64,000 nt of DNA, taken from assembly GCA_937884385.1 (NCBI GenBank), contig CALGCW010000123.1:1-64000 (forward strand). Direction: 5' to 3'. The notes below the pieces were generated by a model that was given only the letters and a program-made list of their open reading frames with translations, was not told the origin of the DNA and searched no databases. The position numbers and the translations under genes were made by a program. The number at the start of each line of letters is the position of its first letter. The stretch's first letter is position 1. This document shows, piece by piece, positions 7,582 through 14,995 of the stretch. This DNA comes from an uncultured Clostridia bacterium (GTDB lineage Bacteria > Bacillota > Clostridia > Oscillospirales > CAG-272).

Positions 7582-8667
7582 ATGGCATACTTATCTCTTA
7601 AAGACATTAACAAAATTTATCCCAACGGCTTCCACGCCGTTCATAATTTCAACCTTGAGATCGAGCAGGGTGAGTTCATCATCTTCGTCGGTCCCTCCGG
7701 TTGCGGTAAATCAACAACATTGCGTATGATCGCAGGTCTTGAGGATATCAGTAAGGGTGAATTTTATATAGACGGAAAGTACGCAAATGAAATGCGCCCC
7801 CGTGAGCGCGGAGTTGCAATGGTATTCCAGAGCTATGCTCTTTATCCCCATCTTTCCGTATACGATAATCTTGCGTTCGGTCTTTCCCTTCAGGGTATTG
7901 ATGAAAACGTGATCGAGGAGAGAGTTTTGGCTACCGCAAAGATCCTTGGTCTTACCGACTATCTTGACAGAAAGCCGAGAGCTCTTTCGGGTGGACAGAG
8001 ACAGAGAGTTGCCGTTGGACGTGCCATTATCCGCAAGGTGGGCATATTCCTTATGGACGAGCCCCTTTCCAACCTTGACGCAAAGCAGCGCGTGACTATG
8101 CGTTCGGAGATCACCGATATTCACAGAAAGGTCGGTTCTACAACTATTTACGTAACTCACGACCAGACCGAGGCTATGACGATGGCTGACAGGATCGTTG
8201 TTATGAAGGACGGCTATATTCAGCAGATAGGCTCTCCCTACGAGCTTTACTTCAAGCCCGTCAACCAATTCGTTGCAGGCTTTATTGGTGAACCGCCCAT
8301 GAACTTCGTAAGATCCGTTGTAAACGGCGGCTGTGTTGAAATCGCAGGCAGCACACACGATCTTTCCTGCGTTATCGGAGCCGATATAAAGAAGTACGAG
8401 GGCAAGGAGATCGTATTCGGCTTCCGTCCCGAAGGTATTTCCCTTTCCGATCTTGATAATTCCTTCAAGCTCTCCGCAAATGTTGAACTTACAGAGCTTC
8501 TTGGTGACAACACAAACGTTTACGTTGATATGAACGGAGATAAGGTAATACTCAAGGTAGATCCGCACGATACACCCGCTATGGATAGTGAGATCAGCTA
8601 CTGTATCCCATACAAAAACGTATATCTTTTTGATAGCGAAACTGAAGAGGTTATTAATAAATATTGA
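7582..8667 (+). CDS. MalK/UgpC-type sugar ABC transporter ATP-binding protein 2
   Basis: The 361-residue CUT1 ATPase parallels the copy at 1767-2831. It has Walker A GPSGCGKST, Q-loop MVFQSYALYPHLS, signature LSGGQRQRV, Walker B IFLMDEPLSNLDAK and the switch His in YVTHDQTEA. Its C-terminal regulatory domain contains FGFRPEGISL. The sequence is clearly related to ATPase 1 but diverged throughout, so the pair is an older duplication rather than a recent copy. AAAGGAG lies seven bases before the ATG. It closes the forward operon and is followed by a bidirectional terminator. Confidence 0.93.
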   Translation: MAYLSLKDINKIYPNGFHAVHNFNLEIEQGEFIIFVGPSGCGKSTTLRMIAGLEDISKGEFYIDGKYANEMRPRERGVAMVFQSYALYPHLSVYDNLAFGLSLQGIDENVIEERVLATAKILGLTDYLDRKPRALSGGQRQRVAVGRAIIRKVGIFLMDEPLSNLDAKQRVTMRSEITDIHRKVGSTTIYVTHDQTEAMTMADRIVVMKDGYIQQIGSPYELYFKPVNQFVAGFIGEPPMNFVRSVVNGGCVEIAGSTHDLSCVIGADIKKYEGKEIVFGFRPEGISLSDLDNSFKLSANVELTELLGDNTNVYVDMNGDKVILKVDPHDTPAMDSEISYCIPYKNVYLFDSETEEVINKY

Positions 8668-8682
8668 TTTTTACAAAAATAA

Positions 8683-8705
8683 AAGGGGACTTTGAAAGTC
8701 CCCTT
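8683..8705. terminator. Bidirectional intrinsic terminator
   Basis: An 11-bp inverted repeat (AAGGGGACTTT with AAAGTCCCCTT) lies between the converging ATPase 2 and uxaC genes. T-rich DNA follows on the + side and an A-tract precedes it, which serves as the T-tract for the reverse strand. Confidence 0.88.
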
Positions 8706-8719
8706 CTTTATTGTTGTTA

Positions 8720-10078
8720 TTAGAAGTTGAAGTATCTGAGTGCGTTATGATAGCAGATGCCGGAAACGATCTCTGTAAGTCTATCCAAATCCGCAGGATA
8801 TTCTCCCTCCTCGACCCATTTGCCGATGAGGTTGCAAAGTATCCTTCTGAAGTACTCGTGTCGAGGATAGGAAACAAAGGAACGGCTATCGGTAAGCATA
8901 CCGACAAATCTTGCAAGCATACCAAGGTTAGCAAGCGCCTGCATCTGCGCTTCCATACCGTCTCTCTGATCGTTGAACCACCAGCCGGAGCCGAACTGGA
9001 TCTTACCTGCAACGGGTGCCTTCTGGAAGTTGCCGAGCATCGTGCCGAGAACGTAATTGTCCTTGGGATTGAGTGTATAAAGGATGGTCTTTGGAAGAAC
9101 GTCTCTATATTCAAGGCTATCCATAAACTTGGAAAGGTTCTCTGCTATGCAAAGGTCGTTGATAGAGTCAAAGCCAACGTCTGCACCAAGCTTTTCATAC
9201 ATCCTTCTGTTGTTATTACGAAGCGCGCCGATGTGGAGCTGCATTGCCCAACCGAGTCTTGTGTATTCCTCAGCGCAAACCGTAAGCATCGCTGTCTTGA
9301 ACGCGTCGATCTCCTCGTTAGTTAGTTCTCCGCCTGCCATTCTCTTGTTGAACGCCGCTTCAGCGTCGCCTTCACCGTAAGGAACGTATTCAAGCGCGTG
9401 GTCGGAAAGACGGCAGCCGTGATCGTGGAAATACTGAATTCTTGCTCTCATCCAAGCTTCAAGCTCAGAATAAGTCTTAACACCCGTCTGCTCTATATAA
9501 GGAACAAAGGTCTCTTTTCCGATCTCAACAGCCTTATCGGGACGGAATGTGGGCAAGATCTTTGTTGAAAAGTCCTTAAGCTGCTCGTGATATTCAAGCG
9601 TATCAAGGGGATCGTCGGTCGTACAAATGATCGCAACGTTTGAACGCTTGATAAGATTCTGCGCACGGTATTCTTCCTTTGCAAGACATTCGTTTACTCT
9701 GTTCCAGATCCTCTCGCAGCTCTCTTCGTTGAGAGTTTCGTCGATATCAAAATATCTCTTAAGCTCGAGATGCGTCCAATGATAAAGAGGGTTGCCGATA
9801 AGATAAGGAAGCGTTCTTGCAAAAGCCTTGAACTTTTCATATTCGTCAGCGCCACCCGTTATATACTCCTCATCAACACCGTTCGTTCTCATCTGACGCC
9901 ACTTGTAGTGGTCACCGCCGAGGAAGAGATCAAATGCATTTCTGAACTGATAGTTCTCTGCTATCATCTTGGGAGAAAGATGGCAGTGATAGTCAATAAT
10001 GGGAAGATCCTTTACAGCCGCATAAAGCTTTCTTGCTGTTTCGGTTTTAAGCATAAAATTATCGTTAATAAAACTCAT
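8720..10078 (-). CDS. uxaC: Glucuronate/galacturonate isomerase UxaC
   Basis: The 452-residue protein belongs to the amidohydrolase-like uronate isomerase family and interconverts D-galacturonate with D-tagaturonate and D-glucuronate with D-fructuronate. The N-terminal metal motif DYHCHLSP and the FLGGDHYKWRQMR segment are characteristic, and the length is close to the family norm. Its start overlaps the uxaA stop by four bases (ATGA), so it is the last gene of a coupled uxaB-uxaA-uxaC operon, even though its enzyme acts first. It is cytoplasmic. Confidence 0.96.
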   Translation of the reverse strand: MSFINDNFMLKTETARKLYAAVKDLPIIDYHCHLSPKMIAENYQFRNAFDLFLGGDHYKWRQMRTNGVDEEYITGGADEYEKFKAFARTLPYLIGNPLYHWTHLELKRYFDIDETLNEESCERIWNRVNECLAKEEYRAQNLIKRSNVAIICTTDDPLDTLEYHEQLKDFSTKILPTFRPDKAVEIGKETFVPYIEQTGVKTYSELEAWMRARIQYFHDHGCRLSDHALEYVPYGEGDAEAAFNKRMAGGELTNEEIDAFKTAMLTVCAEEYTRLGWAMQLHIGALRNNNRRMYEKLGADVGFDSINDLCIAENLSKFMDSLEYRDVLPKTILYTLNPKDNYVLGTMLGNFQKAPVAGKIQFGSGWWFNDQRDGMEAQMQALANLGMLARFVGMLTDSRSFVSYPRHEYFRRILCNLIGKWVEEGEYPADLDRLTEIVSGICYHNALRYFNF

Positions 10079-11445
10079 AACGTCACACCGTCCTTAAATA
10101 TTGAAATTTCTCTGTATGAGTGAAGCTCATTTTTAGTCTGCTCACCCTCAGCTACTCTTATTATATAGTCAAAAAGCTCGTTTGTCAAGGGATTACCCGT
10201 AAGCGTGGGAGAAGCATCAAAATCTATCCAATTTGATTTTCTTTGTGCAAGCGAGTGATTTGTCGCGATCTTAACTGTAGGAACCGGTCCTCCAACGGGA
10301 GTTCCGCGTCCTGTTGTGAAAAGAATCATATGCACGCCTGCCGCAGTAAGATTTGTAATAGCAACTATATCGTTTCCGGGGCCGTTAAGAAGCGAAAGAC
10401 CGTTTTTAGAGATCACGTCGCCGTAATCAAGCACGTCTACGACCTTGGAAAGTCCGCCCTTTTGAATACAACCAAGGCTCTTTTCCTCAAGAGTGCTTAT
10501 ACCGCCCTTCTTATTTCCGGGAGAAGGATTTTCGTATATCACTTGGTTATGTCTCGTGTAGTAATCCTTGAAATCATTGATAAGCTTAACGCATTTATCA
10601 AATATCTCCTCATTCTCCGCGCGCGCCATCAAAAGATGCTCCGCACCGAACATTTCAGGCACTTCGGTAAGAACACAGCTTCCGCCGTGAGCGATCACTT
10701 TGTCAGAAAGGCGTCCAACGAGAGGATTTGCAGTTATACCGCTGTAGCCGTCGCTACCGCCGCACTTAAGACCTATTTTGAGCTTACTTACAGGCACGGG
10801 CTGGCGCTCAAAGGTCGCCGCATAATCCTGAAGCTCGCGAACGAGGCGTACTCCTTCAGCAACGTCATCGTCAAAGTCTTGTGCATTGAGGAACTTAACG
10901 CGCTTTTCATCAGTATCGCCGAGTACCTTTTTAAATACGTCGATATTGTTATTCTCACAGCCGAGTCCGAGAACGAGTACACCGCCCGCATTGGGATGGT
11001 TCACAAGACCGCGAAGGACGAGCTGTGTTGTGGTCTGATCGTCACCGAGCTGTGAGCATCCAAAGGGGTGCGGAAAATGAAGTGCGCCCGTTTCCTTTGC
11101 TATCTGCTCTGCAACCTTATTCACACAGCCAACCGTCACAACGATCCAAACGTCATTTCTTATACCTACGTCTCCGTTTTCACGAACGTAGCCCATAAAC
11201 GTGCGGCTCTTATCCTCTTGCCCGATATCGTAGAAGTGTGGCTCGTACTTATATTCAAGATTGCCCGAAAGGTTCGTCTTGATATTGTGATTATGCACGT
11301 GCTCACCCTTTTTGATGTCAACAACGGAGTGTCCGATGGGATTGCCGTATTTTATTATATTTTCACCCGCCTTGATGTCACGGAGCGCATATTTGTGTCC
11401 GTCATCAAGGTTGATATCAACGTTGTCAAGCTTATTAATCAACAT
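10075..11445 (-). CDS. uxaA: Altronate dehydratase UxaA
   Basis: The 456-residue protein has the two-part architecture of the UxaA/GarD family: an N-terminal SAF-like segment (about residues 1-95, with HNHNIKTNL) and a large C-terminal catalytic part containing GYVRENGDVGIRN, HPFGCSQLGDD and KCGGSDGYSGITANP. It converts D-altronate to 2-keto-3-deoxygluconate. It is somewhat shorter than the roughly 495 residues common in enterobacteria. Its ribosome binding site GAGGAG lies inside the end of uxaB, which it overlaps by 11 bases, and it overlaps uxaC by four. Confidence 0.95.
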   Translation of the reverse strand: MLINKLDNVDINLDDGHKYALRDIKAGENIIKYGNPIGHSVVDIKKGEHVHNHNIKTNLSGNLEYKYEPHFYDIGQEDKSRTFMGYVRENGDVGIRNDVWIVVTVGCVNKVAEQIAKETGALHFPHPFGCSQLGDDQTTTQLVLRGLVNHPNAGGVLVLGLGCENNNIDVFKKVLGDTDEKRVKFLNAQDFDDDVAEGVRLVRELQDYAATFERQPVPVSKLKIGLKCGGSDGYSGITANPLVGRLSDKVIAHGGSCVLTEVPEMFGAEHLLMARAENEEIFDKCVKLINDFKDYYTRHNQVIYENPSPGNKKGGISTLEEKSLGCIQKGGLSKVVDVLDYGDVISKNGLSLLNGPGNDIVAITNLTAAGVHMILFTTGRGTPVGGPVPTVKIATNHSLAQRKSNWIDFDASPTLTGNPLTNELFDYIIRVAEGEQTKNELHSYREISIFKDGVTL

Positions 11446-12718
11446 TTTTTATCTCCTCTGAAAGGAAGGAAAGATCCTGTCCCCAAAGTGCTTCATTGGC
11501 AAGTATCTCATCTACACTGTGCTCTCTCATAAACACAACGACCTCAGGCGCGTCCTGGGGCATATCGGTCTTGTAGAACTCGATAAGCTTTGCAAAAGCA
11601 AATATAAGTGTCTTAGGCATCTTGCCGTATCTCTTTATGTATTCAAGAATTGAAGGAAGAACTCTTACCTTGAATTTGCTTACAGAATTAAGAGAGATCG
11701 CGGAAAGATAGTGCTTGATATAGGGGTTGCCAAATCTTTCAACAACGCTGTTAGCATATGCGATAAGCTCATCGTGAGGAAGATCGAGCGTCGGGCAGAT
11801 CTCATCAAAAACGCACCTTCTGAGGTGGGCACACATTCTTTCGTCGTCGATGCAGCTCTTTACTGTGTCAAATCCCTCAAGCATCGCGTAAGGAACGAGA
11901 GACGTGTGCGCACCGTTAAGGATACGTACCTTTCTCGTTCTGTACATTTCGAGCTTATCGGGTGTGACGATAACGTTAAGACCTGCGGATGCGAAAGGAA
12001 GCTCACTTTCAAGGTCATAATCAGTTTCAATTACCCAAAGATGGAAGAATTCACTCGTGTTGAGCATATTGTCCACATAACCAAGTCCAAGATCCTCACC
12101 TCTGGGGAATCCCGTATTGATCCTGTCAACAAGCGTGTTCGTGAACACGTTTTCTTTCTCTACCCAAGCCTTAAAGTCTTCTCCAAGCTTCCAAAGGTCA
12201 GCATACTGAAGGATGCATTTTTTAAGATTGTCGCCGTTTCTGTCAATAAGTTCACAAGGAAGGAAGATAAATCCTCGAAGTCCGAGGTCATATCTTCTCT
12301 TAAGAAGCAGCGTCACCTTTGCAGGAAAGCTCTTCGGGGGTGTATCAGTGATCTTGTCATCAGCGGAAAAAACTATGCCCGACTCTGTGGTGTTTGAGAC
12401 CACGAAACGAAAATCGGGATTTTCCGCAAGAGCAAGATATGCATCAAAATCATCATATGGCTTTACACAGCGGGATATAACGTCGACCACCGTCTTATCA
12501 ACGCCCTCAACACCGCGGATTACGTGCGTGTACACGCAATTCTGGGCAGAAAGAAGGTCGCACATTCCCTGTTCTATGGGCTGAACCACAACTACGTTAC
12601 CGTTAAAATCGGAGCTCTCATTGACCTTTTGAAGCATCCAATCCACAAATCCGCGAAGAAATCCGCCTTCGCCGAACTGAATAACTCTTTCAGGTCTGCT
12701 TACTTTTTTAAAATCCAT
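11435..12718 (-). CDS. uxaB: Tagaturonate reductase UxaB
   Basis: The 427-residue protein is a mannitol-dehydrogenase-family NAD-dependent oxidoreductase that reduces D-tagaturonate to D-altronate. Visible features are the N-terminal dinucleotide-binding start RVIQFGEGGFLRGF, the SNTTESGI segment, LPCELIDRNGD and the catalytic-region motif VRILNGAHTSLVPYA. AGGAGG precedes the ATG. It is first in the uxaBAC operon and diverges from the AraC regulator at 12918. The order uxaB-uxaA-uxaC with overlapping ends implies tightly balanced expression. Confidence 0.94.
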   Translation of the reverse strand: MDFKKVSRPERVIQFGEGGFLRGFVDWMLQKVNESSDFNGNVVVVQPIEQGMCDLLSAQNCVYTHVIRGVEGVDKTVVDVISRCVKPYDDFDAYLALAENPDFRFVVSNTTESGIVFSADDKITDTPPKSFPAKVTLLLKRRYDLGLRGFIFLPCELIDRNGDNLKKCILQYADLWKLGEDFKAWVEKENVFTNTLVDRINTGFPRGEDLGLGYVDNMLNTSEFFHLWVIETDYDLESELPFASAGLNVIVTPDKLEMYRTRKVRILNGAHTSLVPYAMLEGFDTVKSCIDDERMCAHLRRCVFDEICPTLDLPHDELIAYANSVVERFGNPYIKHYLSAISLNSVSKFKVRVLPSILEYIKRYGKMPKTLIFAFAKLIEFYKTDMPQDAPEVVVFMREHSVDEILANEALWGQDLSFLSEEIKNVD

Positions 12719-12769
12719 AATAGAATCCTCCTGTAATTAGACAGTAATAAATATCAAAAAAATCTTGTT

Positions 12770-12838
12770 GGCGGATAAATAGATAAACACCGCCATATTT
12801 ATTTTATACCTATATTAAAATATCCGCCTTAAAATATT
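12770..12838. promoter_or_regulatory. Repeated GGCGGATA/CCGCC elements between uxaB and the AraC gene
   Basis: The 199-base divergent intergenic region is AT-rich apart from three GC-rich elements: TGGCGG at 12769-12774 (continuing as GGCGGATA), CCGCCA at 12790-12795 and TATCCGCC at 12831-12838. The first and third form an 8-bp inverted repeat 53 bases apart; the first and second form a 6-bp inverted repeat around a 15-base spacer. Such repeats suit an AraC-type regulator binding as a dimer or looping. This is an inference from pattern and position. Confidence 0.5.
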
Positions 12839-12859
12839 TGCATATTTTGCTAAACTATC

Positions 12860-12888
12860 TTGATTTTTTTGATATTATGTGCTACAAT
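12860..12888 (+). promoter_or_regulatory. Sigma-A-like promoter of the AraC-type regulator
   Basis: TTGATT at 12860-12865 and TACAAT at 12883-12888 are separated by 17 bases, about 30 bases before the regulator's start codon. Confidence 0.6.
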
Positions 12889-12917
12889 GATTTCACTGCT
12901 TTTATTCGAGGTGGACT

Positions 12918-13748
12918 ATGAGCACAAAATTATTACCAAATATAGATGATTTTTATTTTCATCACGTTGAGAACAGGACCTGCTCCAATTCAACTCAACA
13001 CTATCATTCCGGATTTGAAATATACTATATGAAGGAGGGCAAGTGCCATTACTTCATCGATGATATATCCTACGATATCGTCTCCGGTGACGTTATCCTC
13101 ATCCCTGCCAACACCCTGCATGGCACTACTTACGGATCCAAGCCCTGCACAAGGCTGCTTATCAACGTTCAGGATAGCTTTGTATCAAAGGAAATACTTG
13201 CCCGCGCTTCTGCACTCAACCATCAATACCGAAACAAATCAACGCTTTCACAGGTCGATGACATTTTTTCTCATATCGAGCAAGAATATACAAAGGGTGA
13301 TTCCCTTTCCGCGGAGGCTCTCAGATGCTACACCGAGGCGCTTTTCATTCTTATGATACGAAACCAAAGCGAGAAGGTCAATAACGAGAGAAATACCATA
13401 GTCGGTGCCGCGATCAAATACATACAGGAAAACTATATGTCTACCATCAGACTTGCAGATGTGGCAAAGCTCCTCTCCGTCAGCGAGGAGCACCTGTCAA
13501 GAACATTCAAAAAGGAGACTACCTTTGGCTTTAACGAATACGTGACGCTCATCCGCCTTCAAAAGGCAGAGCATATGCTCAAAAACGAACCGAGCCGCGC
13601 TATAACCGAGGTAGCCTATGCCTGCGGCTTTAACGATAGCAACTATTTCTCATATAAATTCAAGAAAGCCTTTGGAAAAACGCCTACAGAGGTGCGCGAC
13701 GGAAGTCTCATCCCCGTTGCTCCAAACGGACCGAATCATACAAACTAA
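12918..13748 (+). CDS. AraC-family transcriptional regulator
   Basis: The 276-residue protein has an N-terminal cupin-like sensor domain (about 20-110; HYHSGFEIYYMKEGK, GDVILIPANTLHG). Its C-terminal pair of AraC helix-turn-helix motifs (about 172-265) reads IRLADVAKLLSVSEEHLSRTFKK and ITEVAYACGFNDSNYFSYKFKKAFGKTP. The ribosome binding site is CGAGGTGG. It diverges from uxaBAC, with repeated GGCGGATA elements between them, so it is the likely regulator of galacturonate catabolism. The sugar effector is not deducible. The AEC transporter follows 19 bases downstream. Confidence 0.93.
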   Translation: MSTKLLPNIDDFYFHHVENRTCSNSTQHYHSGFEIYYMKEGKCHYFIDDISYDIVSGDVILIPANTLHGTTYGSKPCTRLLINVQDSFVSKEILARASALNHQYRNKSTLSQVDDIFSHIEQEYTKGDSLSAEALRCYTEALFILMIRNQSEKVNNERNTIVGAAIKYIQENYMSTIRLADVAKLLSVSEEHLSRTFKKETTFGFNEYVTLIRLQKAEHMLKNEPSRAITEVAYACGFNDSNYFSYKFKKAFGKTPTEVRDGSLIPVAPNGPNHTN

Positions 13749-13767
13749 AGAAAGCTAAGGAAATAAT

Positions 13768-14748
13768 ATGTCAGATATAATTTTTGCGATCAACGCGGTT
13801 CTGCCCATAATTTTAATGATAGTAGTGGGCTATTTTCTCAAAAAAATAGGGTTGTTGCAGGAAGACACCGCAAAAAAACTCAATACGCTCGTTTTCAGGG
13901 TCTTCTTGCCCGTTATGCTCTTTTTGAATGTTTATAAAATAAACAATCTCGCGGATATAGACTTCACCTTCGTTTTTTATGCGGTGGGAATAACCGTACT
14001 TCTGTTTTTGATCGGCGTTCCCGTGATGCACGTGCTATTTAAGGACAACAAGCAAAGAAGCGTTATGCTTCAAGGAATTTTCCGCGCAAATTATGCACTC
14101 GTGGGAATTCCTCTTGCAGAGTCGCTTTTTGGTGCGGAAGGAAGTATTATGGCTTCCCTTCTTTCGGCGTTCGTTGTTCCCGTGTTTAATATTCTTGCGG
14201 TTATCTGCCTCACGATCTATTCTGCAGGAGACAAAAAGCCTAGCATCTCGGGAGTTTTTAAGGGTATTGCCAAAAACCCCCTCATTCAGGGCATCGCCTG
14301 CGGTCTCGTTGCTCTCTTTATCCGCCATATATTCGTAATGTCGGATATCAGCTTCAGACTTTCGGATCTTACCCCCATATACAAGGTGCTTAATAATCTT
14401 TCTTCCATCGCGACACCACTCTCGCTTCTTGTGCTTGGAGCAAGATTTGAGCTCTCTGCCATTCCCACCTTGAAAAAGCAGATCATTCTTGCCACCATCA
14501 ATAGAGTAATTATCGTTCCGATCATAGGTATCTCCATCGCGGTAATGATGGACCGTTTCAGCGGCGCACAGTTTGCAAGCTTCGTTGCCTGCTTCTGTAC
14601 CCCCGTCGCGGTCTCAAGCGTGCCTATGTCACAGGAGATGGGCGCTGATGCGGACCTTATGGGTCAGATCGTTGTTTGGACTACGGTCTTCTCTGCCTTC
14701 AGCATCTTTATCGCGTCTTACGTATTAAGGGTTTTGGGCATTTTTTAG
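13768..14748 (+). CDS. AEC-family transporter (auxin efflux carrier fold)
   Basis: The 326-residue integral membrane protein has about ten predicted helices. The N-terminal INAVLPIILMIVVGYFLKKIGLL and the FRANYALVGIPLAESLFG segment are typical of bacterial AEC permeases, which generally move small organic acids. The ribosome binding site is TAAGGA. It is probably cotranscribed with the AraC gene upstream and ends at a terminator. Given its neighbours, export or import of a uronate-derived or fermentation acid is plausible but unproven. Confidence 0.88.
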   Translation: MSDIIFAINAVLPIILMIVVGYFLKKIGLLQEDTAKKLNTLVFRVFLPVMLFLNVYKINNLADIDFTFVFYAVGITVLLFLIGVPVMHVLFKDNKQRSVMLQGIFRANYALVGIPLAESLFGAEGSIMASLLSAFVVPVFNILAVICLTIYSAGDKKPSISGVFKGIAKNPLIQGIACGLVALFIRHIFVMSDISFRLSDLTPIYKVLNNLSSIATPLSLLVLGARFELSAIPTLKKQIILATINRVIIVPIIGISIAVMMDRFSGAQFASFVACFCTPVAVSSVPMSQEMGADADLMGQIVVWTTVFSAFSIFIASYVLRVLGIF

Positions 14749-14752
14749 AGAT

Positions 14753-14785
14753 AAAAAAGGGACTTTTTGATAAAGTCCTTTTTTT
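14753..14785 (+). terminator. Intrinsic terminator after the AEC transporter gene
   Basis: AAAAAAGGGACTTT pairs with AAAGTCCTTTTTTT around a short TTGAT loop, with one G bulged, and ends in a seven-T run. Confidence 0.88.
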
Positions 14786-14904
14786 GTTTGAATTTTTAAT
14801 GAACAAGCATTGTGCAAAATATCAAAAAATGCCCTCATCTTTTTGTGATAATGTTAGAAAATGCGGTTTTTGGTTTATTTTTAATAAAAACCACTTATAT
14901 TTTC

Positions 14905-14933
14905 TTGCTTTTTATATTCAATTGTGATAAAAT
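14905..14933 (+). promoter_or_regulatory. Sigma-A-like promoter of the PL9 gene
   Basis: TTGCTT at 14905-14910 and TAAAAT at 14928-14933 are spaced by 17 bases in a very AT-rich region. The 60-base leader ends in GGAGGAAC before the ATG. An imperfect inverted repeat (GGTTTTT with AAAAACC, about 14865-14892) lies just upstream. Confidence 0.5.
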
Positions 14934-14995
14934 ATGGATAATGGAATAATATTATTTAATATTTCAAATTCAACAATAAATTATGGAGGAACTCT

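Noticed and set aside
7711..8568. Long reverse open frame (285 codons) opposite the second ATPase gene
   Set aside because: It lies wholly antisense to a gene with full ABC motifs, has no ribosome binding site and its translation is low-complexity with no recognisable domain.
11711..12397. Forward open frame (228 codons) opposite uxaB
   Set aside because: Antisense to uxaB, no ribosome binding site, no domain.
14865..14892. GGTTTTT/AAAAACC inverted repeat as a riboswitch or leader structure of the PL9 gene
   Set aside because: It lies upstream of the likely promoter at 14905-14933 and is short and AT-only apart from two G-C pairs, so an RNA element is not supported.
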